Positions 32,868 to 41,628 of a stretch of DNA of 64,000 nucleotides are shown one piece after another. The notes under the pieces are model-generated. The model worked only from the letters and a program-made list of their open reading frames with translations. It was not told the origin of the DNA and did not search any database. This DNA is from Sedimenticola hydrogenitrophicus (GTDB lineage: Bacteria; Pseudomonadota; Gammaproteobacteria; Chromatiales; Chromatiaceae): positions 1 to 64,000 of the forward strand of contig NZ_JAQGEI010000013.1 of the NCBI RefSeq assembly GCF_029017505.1, in the 5' to 3' direction. A program made the translations under genes and the position numbers. Numbering within the stretch: the first letter of the stretch is position 1; each line of letters begins with the position of its first letter.

Positions 32868-35270
32868 GTGGAATCCTATAAGATCGTGTATAGCGCCGCC
32901 GATCCGGCGTGCGAATCCTTTATCGTCCAGCTGCTTCGCAACTCCAACCTGATCATCGCCCTGCGCGACCCCCAGGGGTATTTCCTGCGGGTCAGCAAGC
33001 GGCTCGAACGTATCTTCGCCGCCACCGGCATCCAACCCCTGGGCAAGACGGTGTTTGAGGTGTTGCCGCCGGAGCTCGCCGAGCAGATCCATCTGCATGA
33101 TCAACAGGTGCTGGCTAGCGGGCGACATTCCGAAACCGAGGAACAGCTGATTACCGGGGGGATACGGCGCACCTACCTCACCTCACGTATACCCCTGTTT
33201 GATGGCGACGGAAAAATCAATGCCCTCTGTACTATCGCCACCGACATCACCACCCGCAAGCGCACCGAGGACGCGTTGAGTAACGCCGCACTGGCGGTGT
33301 CGGGTGCCAAACGCAGCGAGGTCTTCGAACAGCTGGTGAAATATCTCGCCGTGACACTCGACACGGAATTTGCATTCATCGCCCGGTTGCACAGTGGGCG
33401 GCCGGGGAGCGCCCGCATTATCGCCGCCTATCTGCGCGGCGGTTTCTTCTATGATGTGGAGTATGCACTGGCCGGGACACCCTGTGAAAAGGTCTTCGGC
33501 AAGCATTTCGAGTTCATTCCCCGCGATCTGCAGCGACGGTTTCCCGCCGACCGGATGATGCGCGAATTCGACTTCGAGAGTTATGCCGCCTATCCCCTGT
33601 ATGGCTCCGATGGCAGCCCGCTGGGACTGATCGGCGTGGCCCACGACAAGGCACTCAGCGACCGGCAGGTGACCGAGTCCATGTTACGGATCTACTCGGT
33701 ACGGGCAGCGGCGGAGATCGAGCGCCAGCGCAGCGATCGGGCATTGCGCGTCTCGGAGGCCAACTATAGGGAGATTTTCGAAAACAGCGAAGACGCCATC
33801 TTCATTCATGATTTTGCTACCGGCGCCATTGTTGACGTCAATCCCAAGGCCTGCGCCAACTATGGTTACAGCCGCGAAGAGATGCGGCAGATCGATATCG
33901 GCATGCTCAGCTCCGGCGAGCCGCCGTATACCCCGGAAGATGCCCTGCGCCTGATTGAGTGCGCCAGACGGAATGAGACGGTACGTTTCGAATGGCACCG
34001 GCGCAACAAGGACGGCAGCCTGCACTGGGATGATGTGGTGCTGAAACCGGCGGTACTCGCCGGGCAGCAACGCATTCTCGCCTTCTCAAGGGATGTATCG
34101 GAACACAAGCAGGCACTGGAGGCGCTGCGCGCCAGCGAAGAGCAGTACCGCTCCATTTTCAATGCCTCGGTGGATGGGGTCACGCTGTGGAGCGCGGAGG
34201 GGCAGCTGGTGGATGTCAATACGGCCTTCATACGGATGTACGGCTATTCGAAAGAGGAACTGCTGGCGCTCGATCCACGCCTGCTGATTCATCCCGACCA
34301 TCGCCAGGAGTTCGATCGATTCATCGAAACGGTAAAGGCCGACAAGCCATTTCATGTCGTCACCATCAACCGGCGTAAGAACGGCACGCTGTTTGACGTG
34401 GAGGTCAACGGTGTGCCGATGGAGTATCAAGGCCAACCGCATCTGCTGGCCTTTGTACGCGATATCTCGGAACGCAAGCTGCGCGAAAACGCGCTGCGCG
34501 CCAGCGAGGAGCAGTATCGCGCCATTTTCAAGGCGTCCGCTGACGGCATGGTGCTGTACAGTTCACAAGGCCGCATCGTCGACATCAATCCGGCCTTCAT
34601 CAACCTCTACGGCTACTCCAAACAGGAGCTGCTCAATATGGATCCGCACCAGCGCTTTCACCCGGATGCCCACCCGGTACTGGAGCGTTTTATCAGCCGC
34701 GTGCGCAGCGGCTGGTACGCAGAACCGGCCAATGCCGGCAAGGACCATATTGAAGAGACCCGCGAGATCACCAAAGACGGACGGGGCCTGGACATGGAGG
34801 CCCATCTGGTGGCCATGGATTATCAAGGCACGCCCCATGTACTGGCGATCAAACGTGACATCACCGAGCGGAAACTGCGCGAGGCGGCAATACGCAAGAG
34901 TGAGGACCGGCTGCGCGCCACCGTGGAGGCGGCACTGGACTGCATCATCAGTATGGATTCCCAGGGCCGCATCATCGAGTTCAACCCGGCAGCGGAGCGC
35001 TGCTTCGGCCATCCGCGTGCGCAAGTCATTGGCAAACCGCTGGCGGAACTGCTGATCCCGCCGGCCCACCGCGAGGCGCACCAGCGGGGGCTGCAGCGCT
35101 ACTGGGAATCCGGTGGCGGACCGTTTCTGGGTCGGCGTGTCGAGGTCAACGCGCTGCGCGCCGACGGCAGCGAATTCCCCGCCGAACTGGCCATCGCGGT
35201 CGCCCAGGGAGCGGATGGGGATATTTTCGTCATTCCGGCGCAGGCCGGACTAAAGCGCGAAGCGCGTTGA
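32868..35270 (+). CDS. Multi-PAS/GAF sensor protein truncated by a repeat
   Basis: 800 residues from the GTG at 32868, which has GAAGGAGA 7 bases upstream. Domain order: PAS (about 20-135), GAF (about 150-285), then four PAS domains (about 290-410, 412-535, 537-665, 670-780). The third and fourth PAS domains are near copies (RASEEQYRSIFNASVDG / RASEEQYRAIFKASADG). The chain then runs into IFVIPAQAGLKREAR, encoded by a family B repeat, and stops. No kinase, GGDEF or EAL domain remains. It is probably a truncated sensor and perhaps a pseudogene; the frame is otherwise intact. Confidence 0.85.
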   Translation: MESYKIVYSAADPACESFIVQLLRNSNLIIALRDPQGYFLRVSKRLERIFAATGIQPLGKTVFEVLPPELAEQIHLHDQQVLASGRHSETEEQLITGGIRRTYLTSRIPLFDGDGKINALCTIATDITTRKRTEDALSNAALAVSGAKRSEVFEQLVKYLAVTLDTEFAFIARLHSGRPGSARIIAAYLRGGFFYDVEYALAGTPCEKVFGKHFEFIPRDLQRRFPADRMMREFDFESYAAYPLYGSDGSPLGLIGVAHDKALSDRQVTESMLRIYSVRAAAEIERQRSDRALRVSEANYREIFENSEDAIFIHDFATGAIVDVNPKACANYGYSREEMRQIDIGMLSSGEPPYTPEDALRLIECARRNETVRFEWHRRNKDGSLHWDDVVLKPAVLAGQQRILAFSRDVSEHKQALEALRASEEQYRSIFNASVDGVTLWSAEGQLVDVNTAFIRMYGYSKEELLALDPRLLIHPDHRQEFDRFIETVKADKPFHVVTINRRKNGTLFDVEVNGVPMEYQGQPHLLAFVRDISERKLRENALRASEEQYRAIFKASADGMVLYSSQGRIVDINPAFINLYGYSKQELLNMDPHQRFHPDAHPVLERFISRVRSGWYAEPANAGKDHIEETREITKDGRGLDMEAHLVAMDYQGTPHVLAIKRDITERKLREAAIRKSEDRLRATVEAALDCIISMDSQGRIIEFNPAAERCFGHPRAQVIGKPLAELLIPPAHREAHQRGLQRYWESGGGPFLGRRVEVNALRADGSEFPAELAIAVAQGADGDIFVIPAQAGLKREAR

Positions 35271-35438
35271 ACGACTGAAAGTCGGCCCGAAGGGTGAGCG
35301 AAGCGAATAATCCAGGAATACCGCCACCATTAAGCACGTCTGGATGCCATCCTTTGGTCCGTAAACGGTGCATCCATGCACCACTCCTCCGGCCTGCGCC
35401 GGGATGACGGTGGTTCTTGGCTTAAGTAAGTGCCATTC
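35228..35438. repeat. Family B repeat inside a gene end
   Basis: A copy lacking its left terminal arm. It begins CGTCATTCCGGCGCAGGCCGG within the last codons of the multi-PAS gene and ends CTTAAGTAAGTGCCATTC just before the di-iron protein gene. It fills the 171-bp gap. Confidence 0.85.
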
Positions 35439-35441
35439 CCC

Positions 35442-36380
35442 TCAGCCCATGATACCGGCCAACGCCTCGCCGATGCGTTGCATCTGCGCCTCGCTGATCA
35501 GGCTGCCCAGCCTGGCGGCGAATCGCGGATGCTGCACGCCGGAGACGATGTACTGCCAGCGGTACGCCTTGAGCACGGTATCCTCGATGCGTTGCCGCTG
35601 GTCAGTGCTGAACATACGACCGCTGACAGCGACAAAATATTCCGTGTCGGCCTTTGATTGCATCTGCAGGATGCCGTCCACGGCCCCCACCAGCGCGATC
35701 AGGCCGGTCACCGCCTGGTCACGCTCGGCCGCACTCAGCTTGTCATCCTCGCGTTGCCACTCCAGTTCATCGAGGGTCGCATGCTGGGCCTCCTCCATCC
35801 AGTGATAGCGGAACACATCCTTGAACAGGCCATCGACCTGGTGCACCGGATCGATGTTCTCCCGATAATGTGCCTGCACGAAGATTTCGATGTGGCAGGT
35901 GAGCGCCAGCACCGACCAGGTGGACTTGCTCAGCACCGCCCCGGCGACATCGTTCGGTTGTGGCCGGTAGGAGTAGCCCGCAGGCATGCCCTGCCCCACC
36001 ATCCGTTCGATGCGGCGGAACAGCTCCTGGTGCTTCAGCTCCTCATTGCTAAAACGGACCAGCGCCTCCAGCGCGGTCTGGTCACCCAGCCAGTGATCAC
36101 GGCTGACCTCCAGTACCTTGGCGCTGATGAAGCGTTCCACCAGGCCGAAGGTGTTGGCATAGGTGCGCCCCTGCACCTGGGTCATGAAGCGCTTCTCGTC
36201 CTCGCCCAGAAATTCCAGCTCATCGACCTTCGACAGGGTATCCGGCAGGAAGCGTTTGGAAAAATCGAATTCGCGTCCGCGAATCACATCCTTATCGATA
36301 TCCCAATAGACCTTCTTCGATGCCGCGATACACTGTGCATAACGCCCGTTTTCAATCTGTTCTGCCACTGCGGTTTCCAT
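35442..36380 (-). CDS. Ferritin-like di-iron protein
   Basis: 312 residues from the ATG at 36380 (GAGGAGAT upstream). The ligand pattern of a ferritin-like four-helix bundle is complete: E82, E114-x2-H117 (EELKH), E165 and E197-x2-H200 (EEAQH). No signal peptide. The pattern fits di-iron oxidases or oxygenases of the AurF or related type, but the family cannot be fixed by eye. It is monocistronic between two unrelated regions. Possible roles are O2 or peroxide removal, or an oxidation reaction. Confidence 0.72.
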   Translation of the reverse strand: METAVAEQIENGRYAQCIAASKKVYWDIDKDVIRGREFDFSKRFLPDTLSKVDELEFLGEDEKRFMTQVQGRTYANTFGLVERFISAKVLEVSRDHWLGDQTALEALVRFSNEELKHQELFRRIERMVGQGMPAGYSYRPQPNDVAGAVLSKSTWSVLALTCHIEIFVQAHYRENIDPVHQVDGLFKDVFRYHWMEEAQHATLDELEWQREDDKLSAAERDQAVTGLIALVGAVDGILQMQSKADTEYFVAVSGRMFSTDQRQRIEDTVLKAYRWQYIVSGVQHPRFAARLGSLISEAQMQRIGEALAGIMG

Positions 36381-36620
36381 GATGGATCTCCTCGTCACTC
36401 GATTATGGGCCTTCGCCCGTTTACAGATTCAGCGAGGAACAGGTTAACGCCGTGACGTTTCCGGCCGGTTGATATTGAGTTGTCGCTTTGTATCATTATG
36501 TTTCCGGCATGGCGCTCCGGTCAGCGGCGCCGATGGCCTGGATCCCTACACTCTGTTGCCTCATTGGCTGCACCCGCGATAACGGTTTGATCGGCCCATA
36601 ACCGGACTATCGGTTTCGGC

Positions 36621-37118
36621 TCAGAAGCCGGGTGTAGAGGAATCGTATTGCTCGATGAAGCGCTCGATCATCCGCGCGGAGACCGCACCGGCCTGCCTGG
36701 CAACCACCTTGCCCCGGGGCGAGATCAGGAACGAAGTGGGGAATCCGGACAGCGGGCCCAACGCGGTCCGGGGTGAAGGGGTCGAGGTCCAGACGGGATA
36801 ATTGATGCCCTGCTCGCGCATGAAGGTGGCCAGGGTCTCCGGGTCAAACCCCTCCAGGTTGACGCCGACGACCAGCGCATCCTTGTCCTGGTGTCGCGCA
36901 TGGAAGCGGGCCAGCTCGGGGATCTCCTCCATGCAGGGCGCGCACCAGGTGGCCCAGTAGTTGACCAGCACCCACTTGTCCCGGAATTCGCCAAAATGGC
37001 GCTCGTTTCCCTGCAGGTCGTGGAGCGCCGGCTCCGCCGCCTGGCCGGCGTTCGCCAACACCAGGCCGGCCAACAGCAGGATGGTACAGCGGAAAATAGC
37101 TCGGACAGGTCTCATCAC
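36621..37118 (-). CDS. TlpA-like periplasmic thioredoxin
   Basis: 165 residues. N-terminal signal sequence or anchor (about 8-27), then a thioredoxin fold with the active site WCAPC in VLVNYWATWCAPCMEEIPELARFH and the cis-Pro region GFPTSFLISPRGKVV. TlpA/ResA-type proteins reduce disulfides in the periplasm. It is the last gene of the TonB operon, 52 bp after tonB. The CcdA-like membrane protein in the same operon could supply its electrons. Confidence 0.9.
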   Translation of the reverse strand: MMRPVRAIFRCTILLLAGLVLANAGQAAEPALHDLQGNERHFGEFRDKWVLVNYWATWCAPCMEEIPELARFHARHQDKDALVVGVNLEGFDPETLATFMREQGINYPVWTSTPSPRTALGPLSGFPTSFLISPRGKVVARQAGAVSARMIERFIEQYDSSTPGF

Positions 37119-37170
37119 ATAAACCTCGATCGGTTGAGACGCACGGGTGATACCGCGCGGCCTCTACCGG

Positions 37171-37917
37171 TCATAGCGACAATGCATACTGCAGGTTGAA
37201 ACTCAGCCGCACCGGCAGCGCCAGGGCCGCCGGCAACTCGGGCAGCGGCAGCGCCTGCTGCAGGGCGCGCCGGGTCGCCTTGTTGAGCAGGTTGTGCCCG
37301 CCCTCAACCCGCAGGTCATCGATCCGGCCATTCGCCGACAGGGTGAAACTCACCTGGACCAGCCCCTCGATACCGCGCTTCCGCGCCGGCAGCGGATAGT
37401 GTTTGTATTTCTCAATATGCCGCAACAGCCGGGCGATGTAGTGCTCCCGCAACGCGGACGGATCGGGCCGGTCCGCGGCGGTCGGTGCCGGCGGCGCGGA
37501 CCGGGCGGGCGGCGCCGCGTCCGCTGGGACACTCTCGACCAGCCGTGCCCGTTCCGCTGGCGGCTCCGGCTCCGCTTCAGGTTTGGGCTTCGGCTTCGGT
37601 TTTGGCTTCGGTTTTGGCTTCGGTTTTGGCTTCGGCTTCGGCTCGGGTTTTGGCTCGGGTTTTGGCTCGGGTTTCGGCTCGGGTTTCGGTTCTGGTTCTG
37701 GCTCGGGCTCTGGCTCTGGCTCTGGCTCGGCCGCCACCGGTTCCACAGCCGACTCCGCTGAGGCGAAACGGATTTTGACCGTGGTGGGCTCGGGCAGCGC
37801 GGACTTCTCCGGGGCGCTGATCACCTGGCTCCGCCACAGATCCCCAAACACCAGAAAATGGATCAGCAGGGAACCGGCAATAGCCAGCAACCGCCAGTTG
37901 ACATCCCCCGCGATCAC
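37171..37917 (-). CDS. TonB energy-transducing protein with long Pro-rich linker
   Basis: 248 residues. One N-terminal membrane anchor (about 8-24), a periplasmic linker made of Glu-Pro repeats passing into Lys-Pro repeats (about 62-120), and a C-terminal TonB domain (about 165-248: HYPLPARKRGIEGLVQVSFTLSANGRIDDLRVEGG). The linker spans the periplasm. At DNA level it is a run of 6-12-bp units (GGCTTCGGTTTT type), prone to length change. It overlaps exbD by 4 bases and powers the TonB-dependent receptor of the same operon. Confidence 0.92.
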   Translation of the reverse strand: MIAGDVNWRLLAIAGSLLIHFLVFGDLWRSQVISAPEKSALPEPTTVKIRFASAESAVEPVAAEPEPEPEPEPEPEPKPEPKPEPKPEPKPEPKPKPKPKPKPKPKPKPKPKPEAEPEPPAERARLVESVPADAAPPARSAPPAPTAADRPDPSALREHYIARLLRHIEKYKHYPLPARKRGIEGLVQVSFTLSANGRIDDLRVEGGHNLLNKATRRALQQALPLPELPAALALPVRLSFNLQYALSL

Positions 37918-38315
37918 GGCTTCTCGGTCTGGATGTCCAGGGCCTCCGCCCCGGCCAGGCGGGCGGCATCGATAATCCCAACCGCCTGGCCGAAATCCGC
38001 CCGCCGGTCCCCCTTCAGCCGCACAAACTGCTTCCCCGGTGCGTGCAACGCCCCCCGCAGCACCTCCGTAAGCCCTGACATGTCGGTTGCGGTCCCATCC
38101 ACCAGCAGTTGCCCGTCCGGCGCCAAGGTCACCGTCACGTAGCGCTCATCCGGCAGCGGATCGCTGCTGCTCGCTTGCGGCAAGCGGATATCGATTCGCT
38201 CCTCCTCGATGAAGTGGGCGGTCAGCATGAAGAACACCAGCAGCAGGAACACGATATCGATCAGCGGGGTCAGGTTGAGCACACCGCTGGAGTGGCGCCG
38301 CGGCTCATACGCCAT
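37914..38315 (-). CDS. exbD: ExbD-type proton-channel subunit
   Basis: 133 residues from MAYEPRRHSSGVLNLTPLID (ATG at 38315). One membrane helix (about 15-37) with the key Asp in LTPLIDIVFLLLVFF, then a periplasmic domain. It works with ExbB to drive TonB. The start overlaps the exbB stop by 11 bases and its stop overlaps tonB. Confidence 0.92.
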   Translation of the reverse strand: MAYEPRRHSSGVLNLTPLIDIVFLLLVFFMLTAHFIEEERIDIRLPQASSSDPLPDERYVTVTLAPDGQLLVDGTATDMSGLTEVLRGALHAPGKQFVRLKGDRRADFGQAVGIIDAARLAGAEALDIQTEKP

Positions 38316-38979
38316 CGGTGATGCCTTCCCAGTGATGCGGCTGTTCGCTGCTGGTTGCACCCGGCAACGCCTCTCCGCGGCGCTCCAGCAGCAGCGCGAT
38401 GACTCGCTCCATGGACTGGTTGCGTCGCTCCACCGCGCCTTCCAGGAAATGTAGCAGGATCAGCAGCGGTATCGCCACCGCCAGCCCCACGCCGGTGGTG
38501 ATCATCGCCTCCCAGATGCCCCCGGCCAGCGCCTGTGCATCCACCTTGCCGCCCGCCTGCTCGATCACCATGAAGGCCTTGATCATGCCGGTGATGGTAC
38601 CGAGCAGTCCGAGCAGAGGCGCCGTGTTGCTGAGGATGCCCAGGGTGCGCAGGCCGAACTCCATCCGCTGCAACTCCTGGCCGCGTACGCGATTGCCGAC
38701 GCTGCGCAGGTCGTCCACACCCTGGGCGTCGGCGAGCACGACCGCCTCGACGATCCGCGACTCAGGCCCTTGTCCGGCATCCGCGGCCACCCGATTCGCC
38801 ACCAGTTCCGCCGGCTGTTCGAGCAGCCGTGGCAGCCGCTCCCGCAGCGGCCGCGGCAGGCCGCGCTGGCGCAGGAACAGCAGCGTCCGTTCCAGCACGA
38901 TGGCCAGTCCAACGGCCGAGTAGGCGACCAGCACCCAGACCACCGGCCCGCCTCGGGTTAACAGTTCAGCCATGTTCAT
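38305..38979 (-). CDS. exbB: ExbB-type proton-channel subunit
   Basis: 224 residues from MNMAELLTRGGPVVW (ATG at 38979); the open frame continues far upstream but only because it is antiparallel to other genes. Three membrane helices (about 12-34, 115-140, 165-187) with the family stretch LGILSNTAPLLGLLGTITGMI and MITTGVGLAVAIPLLI. It overlaps the CcdA-like gene by 4 bases. Confidence 0.93.
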   Translation of the reverse strand: MNMAELLTRGGPVVWVLVAYSAVGLAIVLERTLLFLRQRGLPRPLRERLPRLLEQPAELVANRVAADAGQGPESRIVEAVVLADAQGVDDLRSVGNRVRGQELQRMEFGLRTLGILSNTAPLLGLLGTITGMIKAFMVIEQAGGKVDAQALAGGIWEAMITTGVGLAVAIPLLILLHFLEGAVERRNQSMERVIALLLERRGEALPGATSSEQPHHWEGITDGV

Positions 38980-39728
38980 GGTGCGATCCACCCCAATGCC
39001 GTGCCCATGCCCATCAACAACAGCAGGCCGACGCTGGCATGCTCCAGCGCGCTGCCCCAGCGATTCATGTGCTGTGTCAGCTGTTGTCCGAAATGCGCCA
39101 CCCCGAGGGCAAAGACCAGGGTGGGCACCAGTACCGCGCCGCTGCCGAAACCGAAGCCGAGCAGCAGGCCGGCCGACGCGCTGCCGCTGGTCGCCGCCGC
39201 CAGGATGACGGTAGTCAGCGGCGCGCAGGGATTGAGCGCCATGCCCGCCCCCATGAGGAACAGCCCGCCGGGAAGCAACGCCTGCGCCTGTCCGGATGTC
39301 GCCCCGGGGGACGCCCCGGTTGCCACCCCGTTTGTCATCCGGATTTCCGGCGGTGCGACCCGGGTCGGGGTGGCGCTCGCCGGGTCGGTGACGCACCCTC
39401 CCCCGCGGTGCCGGCGGCGCCACAACAGGGAGAGCGCCACCACCACGGTGGCCGCCCCCAGCAACCAGCGCACCCAGGGGGCGGCGATCCACTCCTGCAC
39501 GATCAGGCCGAGCAGGCCCGCGCCTGTCCCCAGCAGGGTGTAGCCGGTGAGGCGCCCGGCGGTGAACGGCAGCAGGATACGCCAGGCGTTGCGCGGCCCG
39601 CTGCCGGTGGCCACGAACACCGGCCCCAGGTAGGGCAGACAGGCGATATTGCACGGCCCCGAGCCAAATCCCAGGCCGAGCAACAGCACCGCGCCAAAAC
39701 TGAGCACCACCGGCTCCAGGGGCATCAT
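38976..39728 (-). CDS. DsbD/CcdA-like transmembrane protein (TauE/SafE annotation group)
   Basis: 250 residues and about six membrane helices. Two repeats each carry a cysteine in the position used by DsbD/CcdA to carry reducing power: GPCNIACLPYLGP and GMALNPCAPLTTVI. A soluble loop of about 45 residues divides the repeats. This is the group often annotated as sulfite exporter TauE/SafE or cytochrome c biogenesis protein. Start overlaps the polyferredoxin gene by 4 bases. It probably moves electrons to the periplasm for TlpA or for metal reduction. Confidence 0.8.
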   Translation of the reverse strand: MMPLEPVVLSFGAVLLLGLGFGSGPCNIACLPYLGPVFVATGSGPRNAWRILLPFTAGRLTGYTLLGTGAGLLGLIVQEWIAAPWVRWLLGAATVVVALSLLWRRRHRGGGCVTDPASATPTRVAPPEIRMTNGVATGASPGATSGQAQALLPGGLFLMGAGMALNPCAPLTTVILAAATSGSASAGLLLGFGFGSGAVLVPTLVFALGVAHFGQQLTQHMNRWGSALEHASVGLLLLMGMGTALGWIAP

Positions 39729-40777
39729 GAGCCGCTCTCCCGGCGCGGTTTTTTCGCCGCCAGCAGGGCGCGCAGGTTGCCCTTCTCCCAGGCACCCTGC
39801 ACCTTCTTGCGCTGCTTGAAGTAGTGCGGATCGGCGCGGAACAGCGGGATCCCGGCATACTTGAGTTGCAGCACCCCCCTGTCGGGGCAGAACTCCACGC
39901 AACGGCCGCACAGAGTGCAATCCTCGAAGGTGACGTCCCGCTTCTCCATCTCGGTGTGTATCTCGCGGATATCCATTGGACAGGCCTTGGCGCAGAGCCC
40001 GCATTTGCCGCAGCGTGGCGAGGCCTGCTTGACCAGCCGTAGCAGGCCGAGCTTCCTGAACACGGCATGCAGCGCCAGCATGGGGCAGACACGGCAAAAC
40101 GGCTGGCGCAACGTCAGCGCCAGGGCCACCATCAGCCCGAACAGGAAGTCCGCGATCAGCGAGAGGATGAGGGTCGTGGTGCTCGCCGTATCCACCACCA
40201 GTTCGCTGGTGTCGCCGTTGGCCAGGGTGGTGAGGAGGCGGCTGGGGCAGATCCTGCAGTAGGGGTCTCCCAGGTCGTGGTTGAGATATCCCAGACCGGT
40301 CAGCAGCGGAAAGCCGAACACCAGCAGCCCGAGGATGGCCCATTTCACCGGTCGCATGCGCTGCACCACGCCGGGTGCCAGCGACTCGCTGCGGCGCAGC
40401 CCCAGTTTCTGTCCGGCGATCTGCAGCAGTTCCTGAAAGGTGCCGAGCGGACAGATCCAGCCGCAGAACGCCTTGTTCAGCACCACGAAAAAGATCAGGA
40501 AGGTACCCAGGGTGATCAGCGTCGGCAGCAGCCCCTGGAGAATCTCCCCGCCCTCGCTGATCACCGGCCCGAGGCGATGGTCCATCTGGTGCTGAAACGG
40601 GATCAGGGCGCAGATATCGGCACCGTTCATGTCGAAGGCGCAGCTCAGGGCCGGCAGCGCGCCGCTGAGCTTGTCGGCCAGGTAGAAGGTGCCCAGGGTA
40701 CTGCCGTAGACCAGCAGCAGGAAGGCGCCGAGCTGGACCAGCTTGCGAATCACCGAGACATTTTTCAGCGGATTCAT
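39725..40777 (-). CDS. Membrane polyferredoxin, NapH/NosR-C-terminal type
   Basis: 350 residues. Five or six membrane helices carry CxxxCP motifs (CGWICPLG, CRICPSR, CRVCPM), followed by two cytoplasmic [4Fe-4S] ferredoxin sites (CGKCGLCAKACP, CTLCGRCVEFCP). NapH and NosR-like proteins transfer electrons across or along the membrane. Here the neighbours are a TonB receptor and a CcdA-like carrier rather than nap or nos genes, so it may reduce an imported metal or a periplasmic partner. Overlaps both neighbours by 4 bases. Confidence 0.9.
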   Translation of the reverse strand: MNPLKNVSVIRKLVQLGAFLLLVYGSTLGTFYLADKLSGALPALSCAFDMNGADICALIPFQHQMDHRLGPVISEGGEILQGLLPTLITLGTFLIFFVVLNKAFCGWICPLGTFQELLQIAGQKLGLRRSESLAPGVVQRMRPVKWAILGLLVFGFPLLTGLGYLNHDLGDPYCRICPSRLLTTLANGDTSELVVDTASTTTLILSLIADFLFGLMVALALTLRQPFCRVCPMLALHAVFRKLGLLRLVKQASPRCGKCGLCAKACPMDIREIHTEMEKRDVTFEDCTLCGRCVEFCPDRGVLQLKYAGIPLFRADPHYFKQRKKVQGAWEKGNLRALLAAKKPRRESGS

Positions 40778-41616
40778 TTCGCACCCCCTTTCCGGTCACG
40801 CGTGAGCCGGCCGCTCAGCAGGCCGCCGAAGGCAAAACCGACACCAGCCACGGCAAGGCCCCAGCCCTGCGACTGCCAGTGCTCGGGCGAGACCCGGTAC
40901 GCCGCGGTCAGGGCGCTTTGGTAGCGGACGCCCCCGGTCTGGTACTCCGTGGCAATGCTGAGTTCGGCGCTACGTCGATCCCGCTCACCGGGGACAATGT
41001 CGGGAAAATCGTCGGGTATGCGCAACACCACGCGTCCGTCGCCATCGGAAACCCCGTGCAGGGAGGTGCCGTTGCTGGTGGTCAGCTCGACCGTATGGCC
41101 GGGCAGCACCCGGTCCTGGTAACGCACGATGAATCCCGCCTCGGCCCGGGCGTAGTAGCGATGATGTTCCCGGGGTATCGGATCCGGCACGATCTCCAGC
41201 GGGGTCTTGACGGCCGCGGCAAGCTTGCCCGGGCTCTCCCCGCTGGGCTTGCCTCGCAGGTACTCGTAGCGCACGATGGCCTCGCGCACGTTGCCCCAGT
41301 CACGTTCCACCACGACGGCGTGGTAGTTGTCCACCCCGGTTGGCGGAATGCTGACCATGCCCATCTTCGGCACCAGTTCACGCCGGCTTAGATCGGGCTT
41401 CCAGAGGGTGACCAGCGCGCCCTCCGCGTTGGACAGCGCGAGTTTTTTGGGTCCGCGCCCGTGTTGCATGGCAGGAGCCGCTGGCTTGTTCGCTTCGACA
41501 CCGGTCCGAGCTCTGGCCGGATCGCCGGTCTGCGCGCCGGCCAGCGCGGTAGCCGTGGCGCCTAACAGCAGCAGCGAACAGAGCCAGACACCCGGACGAC
41601 GATAGAAACTGATCAT
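40774..41616 (-). CDS. Exported protein of unknown function in a TonB operon
   Basis: 280 residues. Signal peptide about 1-27 and a possible C-terminal membrane helix (WGLAVAGVGFAFGGLLSG). The middle has immunoglobulin-like or carboxypeptidase-regulatory-like strands (FIVRYQDRVLPGHTVELTTSNGTSLHGVSDGDGRVVLRIPDD), as in DUF4198-type metal-uptake accessory proteins (inference). It lies 12 bp after the receptor gene and overlaps the polyferredoxin gene. It is likely a periplasmic accessory for substrate handling. Confidence 0.7.
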   Translation of the reverse strand: MISFYRRPGVWLCSLLLLGATATALAGAQTGDPARARTGVEANKPAAPAMQHGRGPKKLALSNAEGALVTLWKPDLSRRELVPKMGMVSIPPTGVDNYHAVVVERDWGNVREAIVRYEYLRGKPSGESPGKLAAAVKTPLEIVPDPIPREHHRYYARAEAGFIVRYQDRVLPGHTVELTTSNGTSLHGVSDGDGRVVLRIPDDFPDIVPGERDRRSAELSIATEYQTGGVRYQSALTAAYRVSPEHWQSQGWGLAVAGVGFAFGGLLSGRLTRDRKGGAK

Positions 41617-41628
41617 GGACGCCCCTGC

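Noticed and set aside
37583-37975. A Gly-Phe/Gly-Ser-rich open frame on the plus strand
   Set aside because: It is the mirror of the Pro-rich TonB linker; the repeat arises from the same DNA units read on the other strand.
38305-40799. Two very long minus-strand frames that read through exbB, the CcdA-like gene and the polyferredoxin gene
   Set aside because: Only parts of each frame are coding; the genes change frame at 4-base overlaps, and the upstream parts are out-of-frame shadows.
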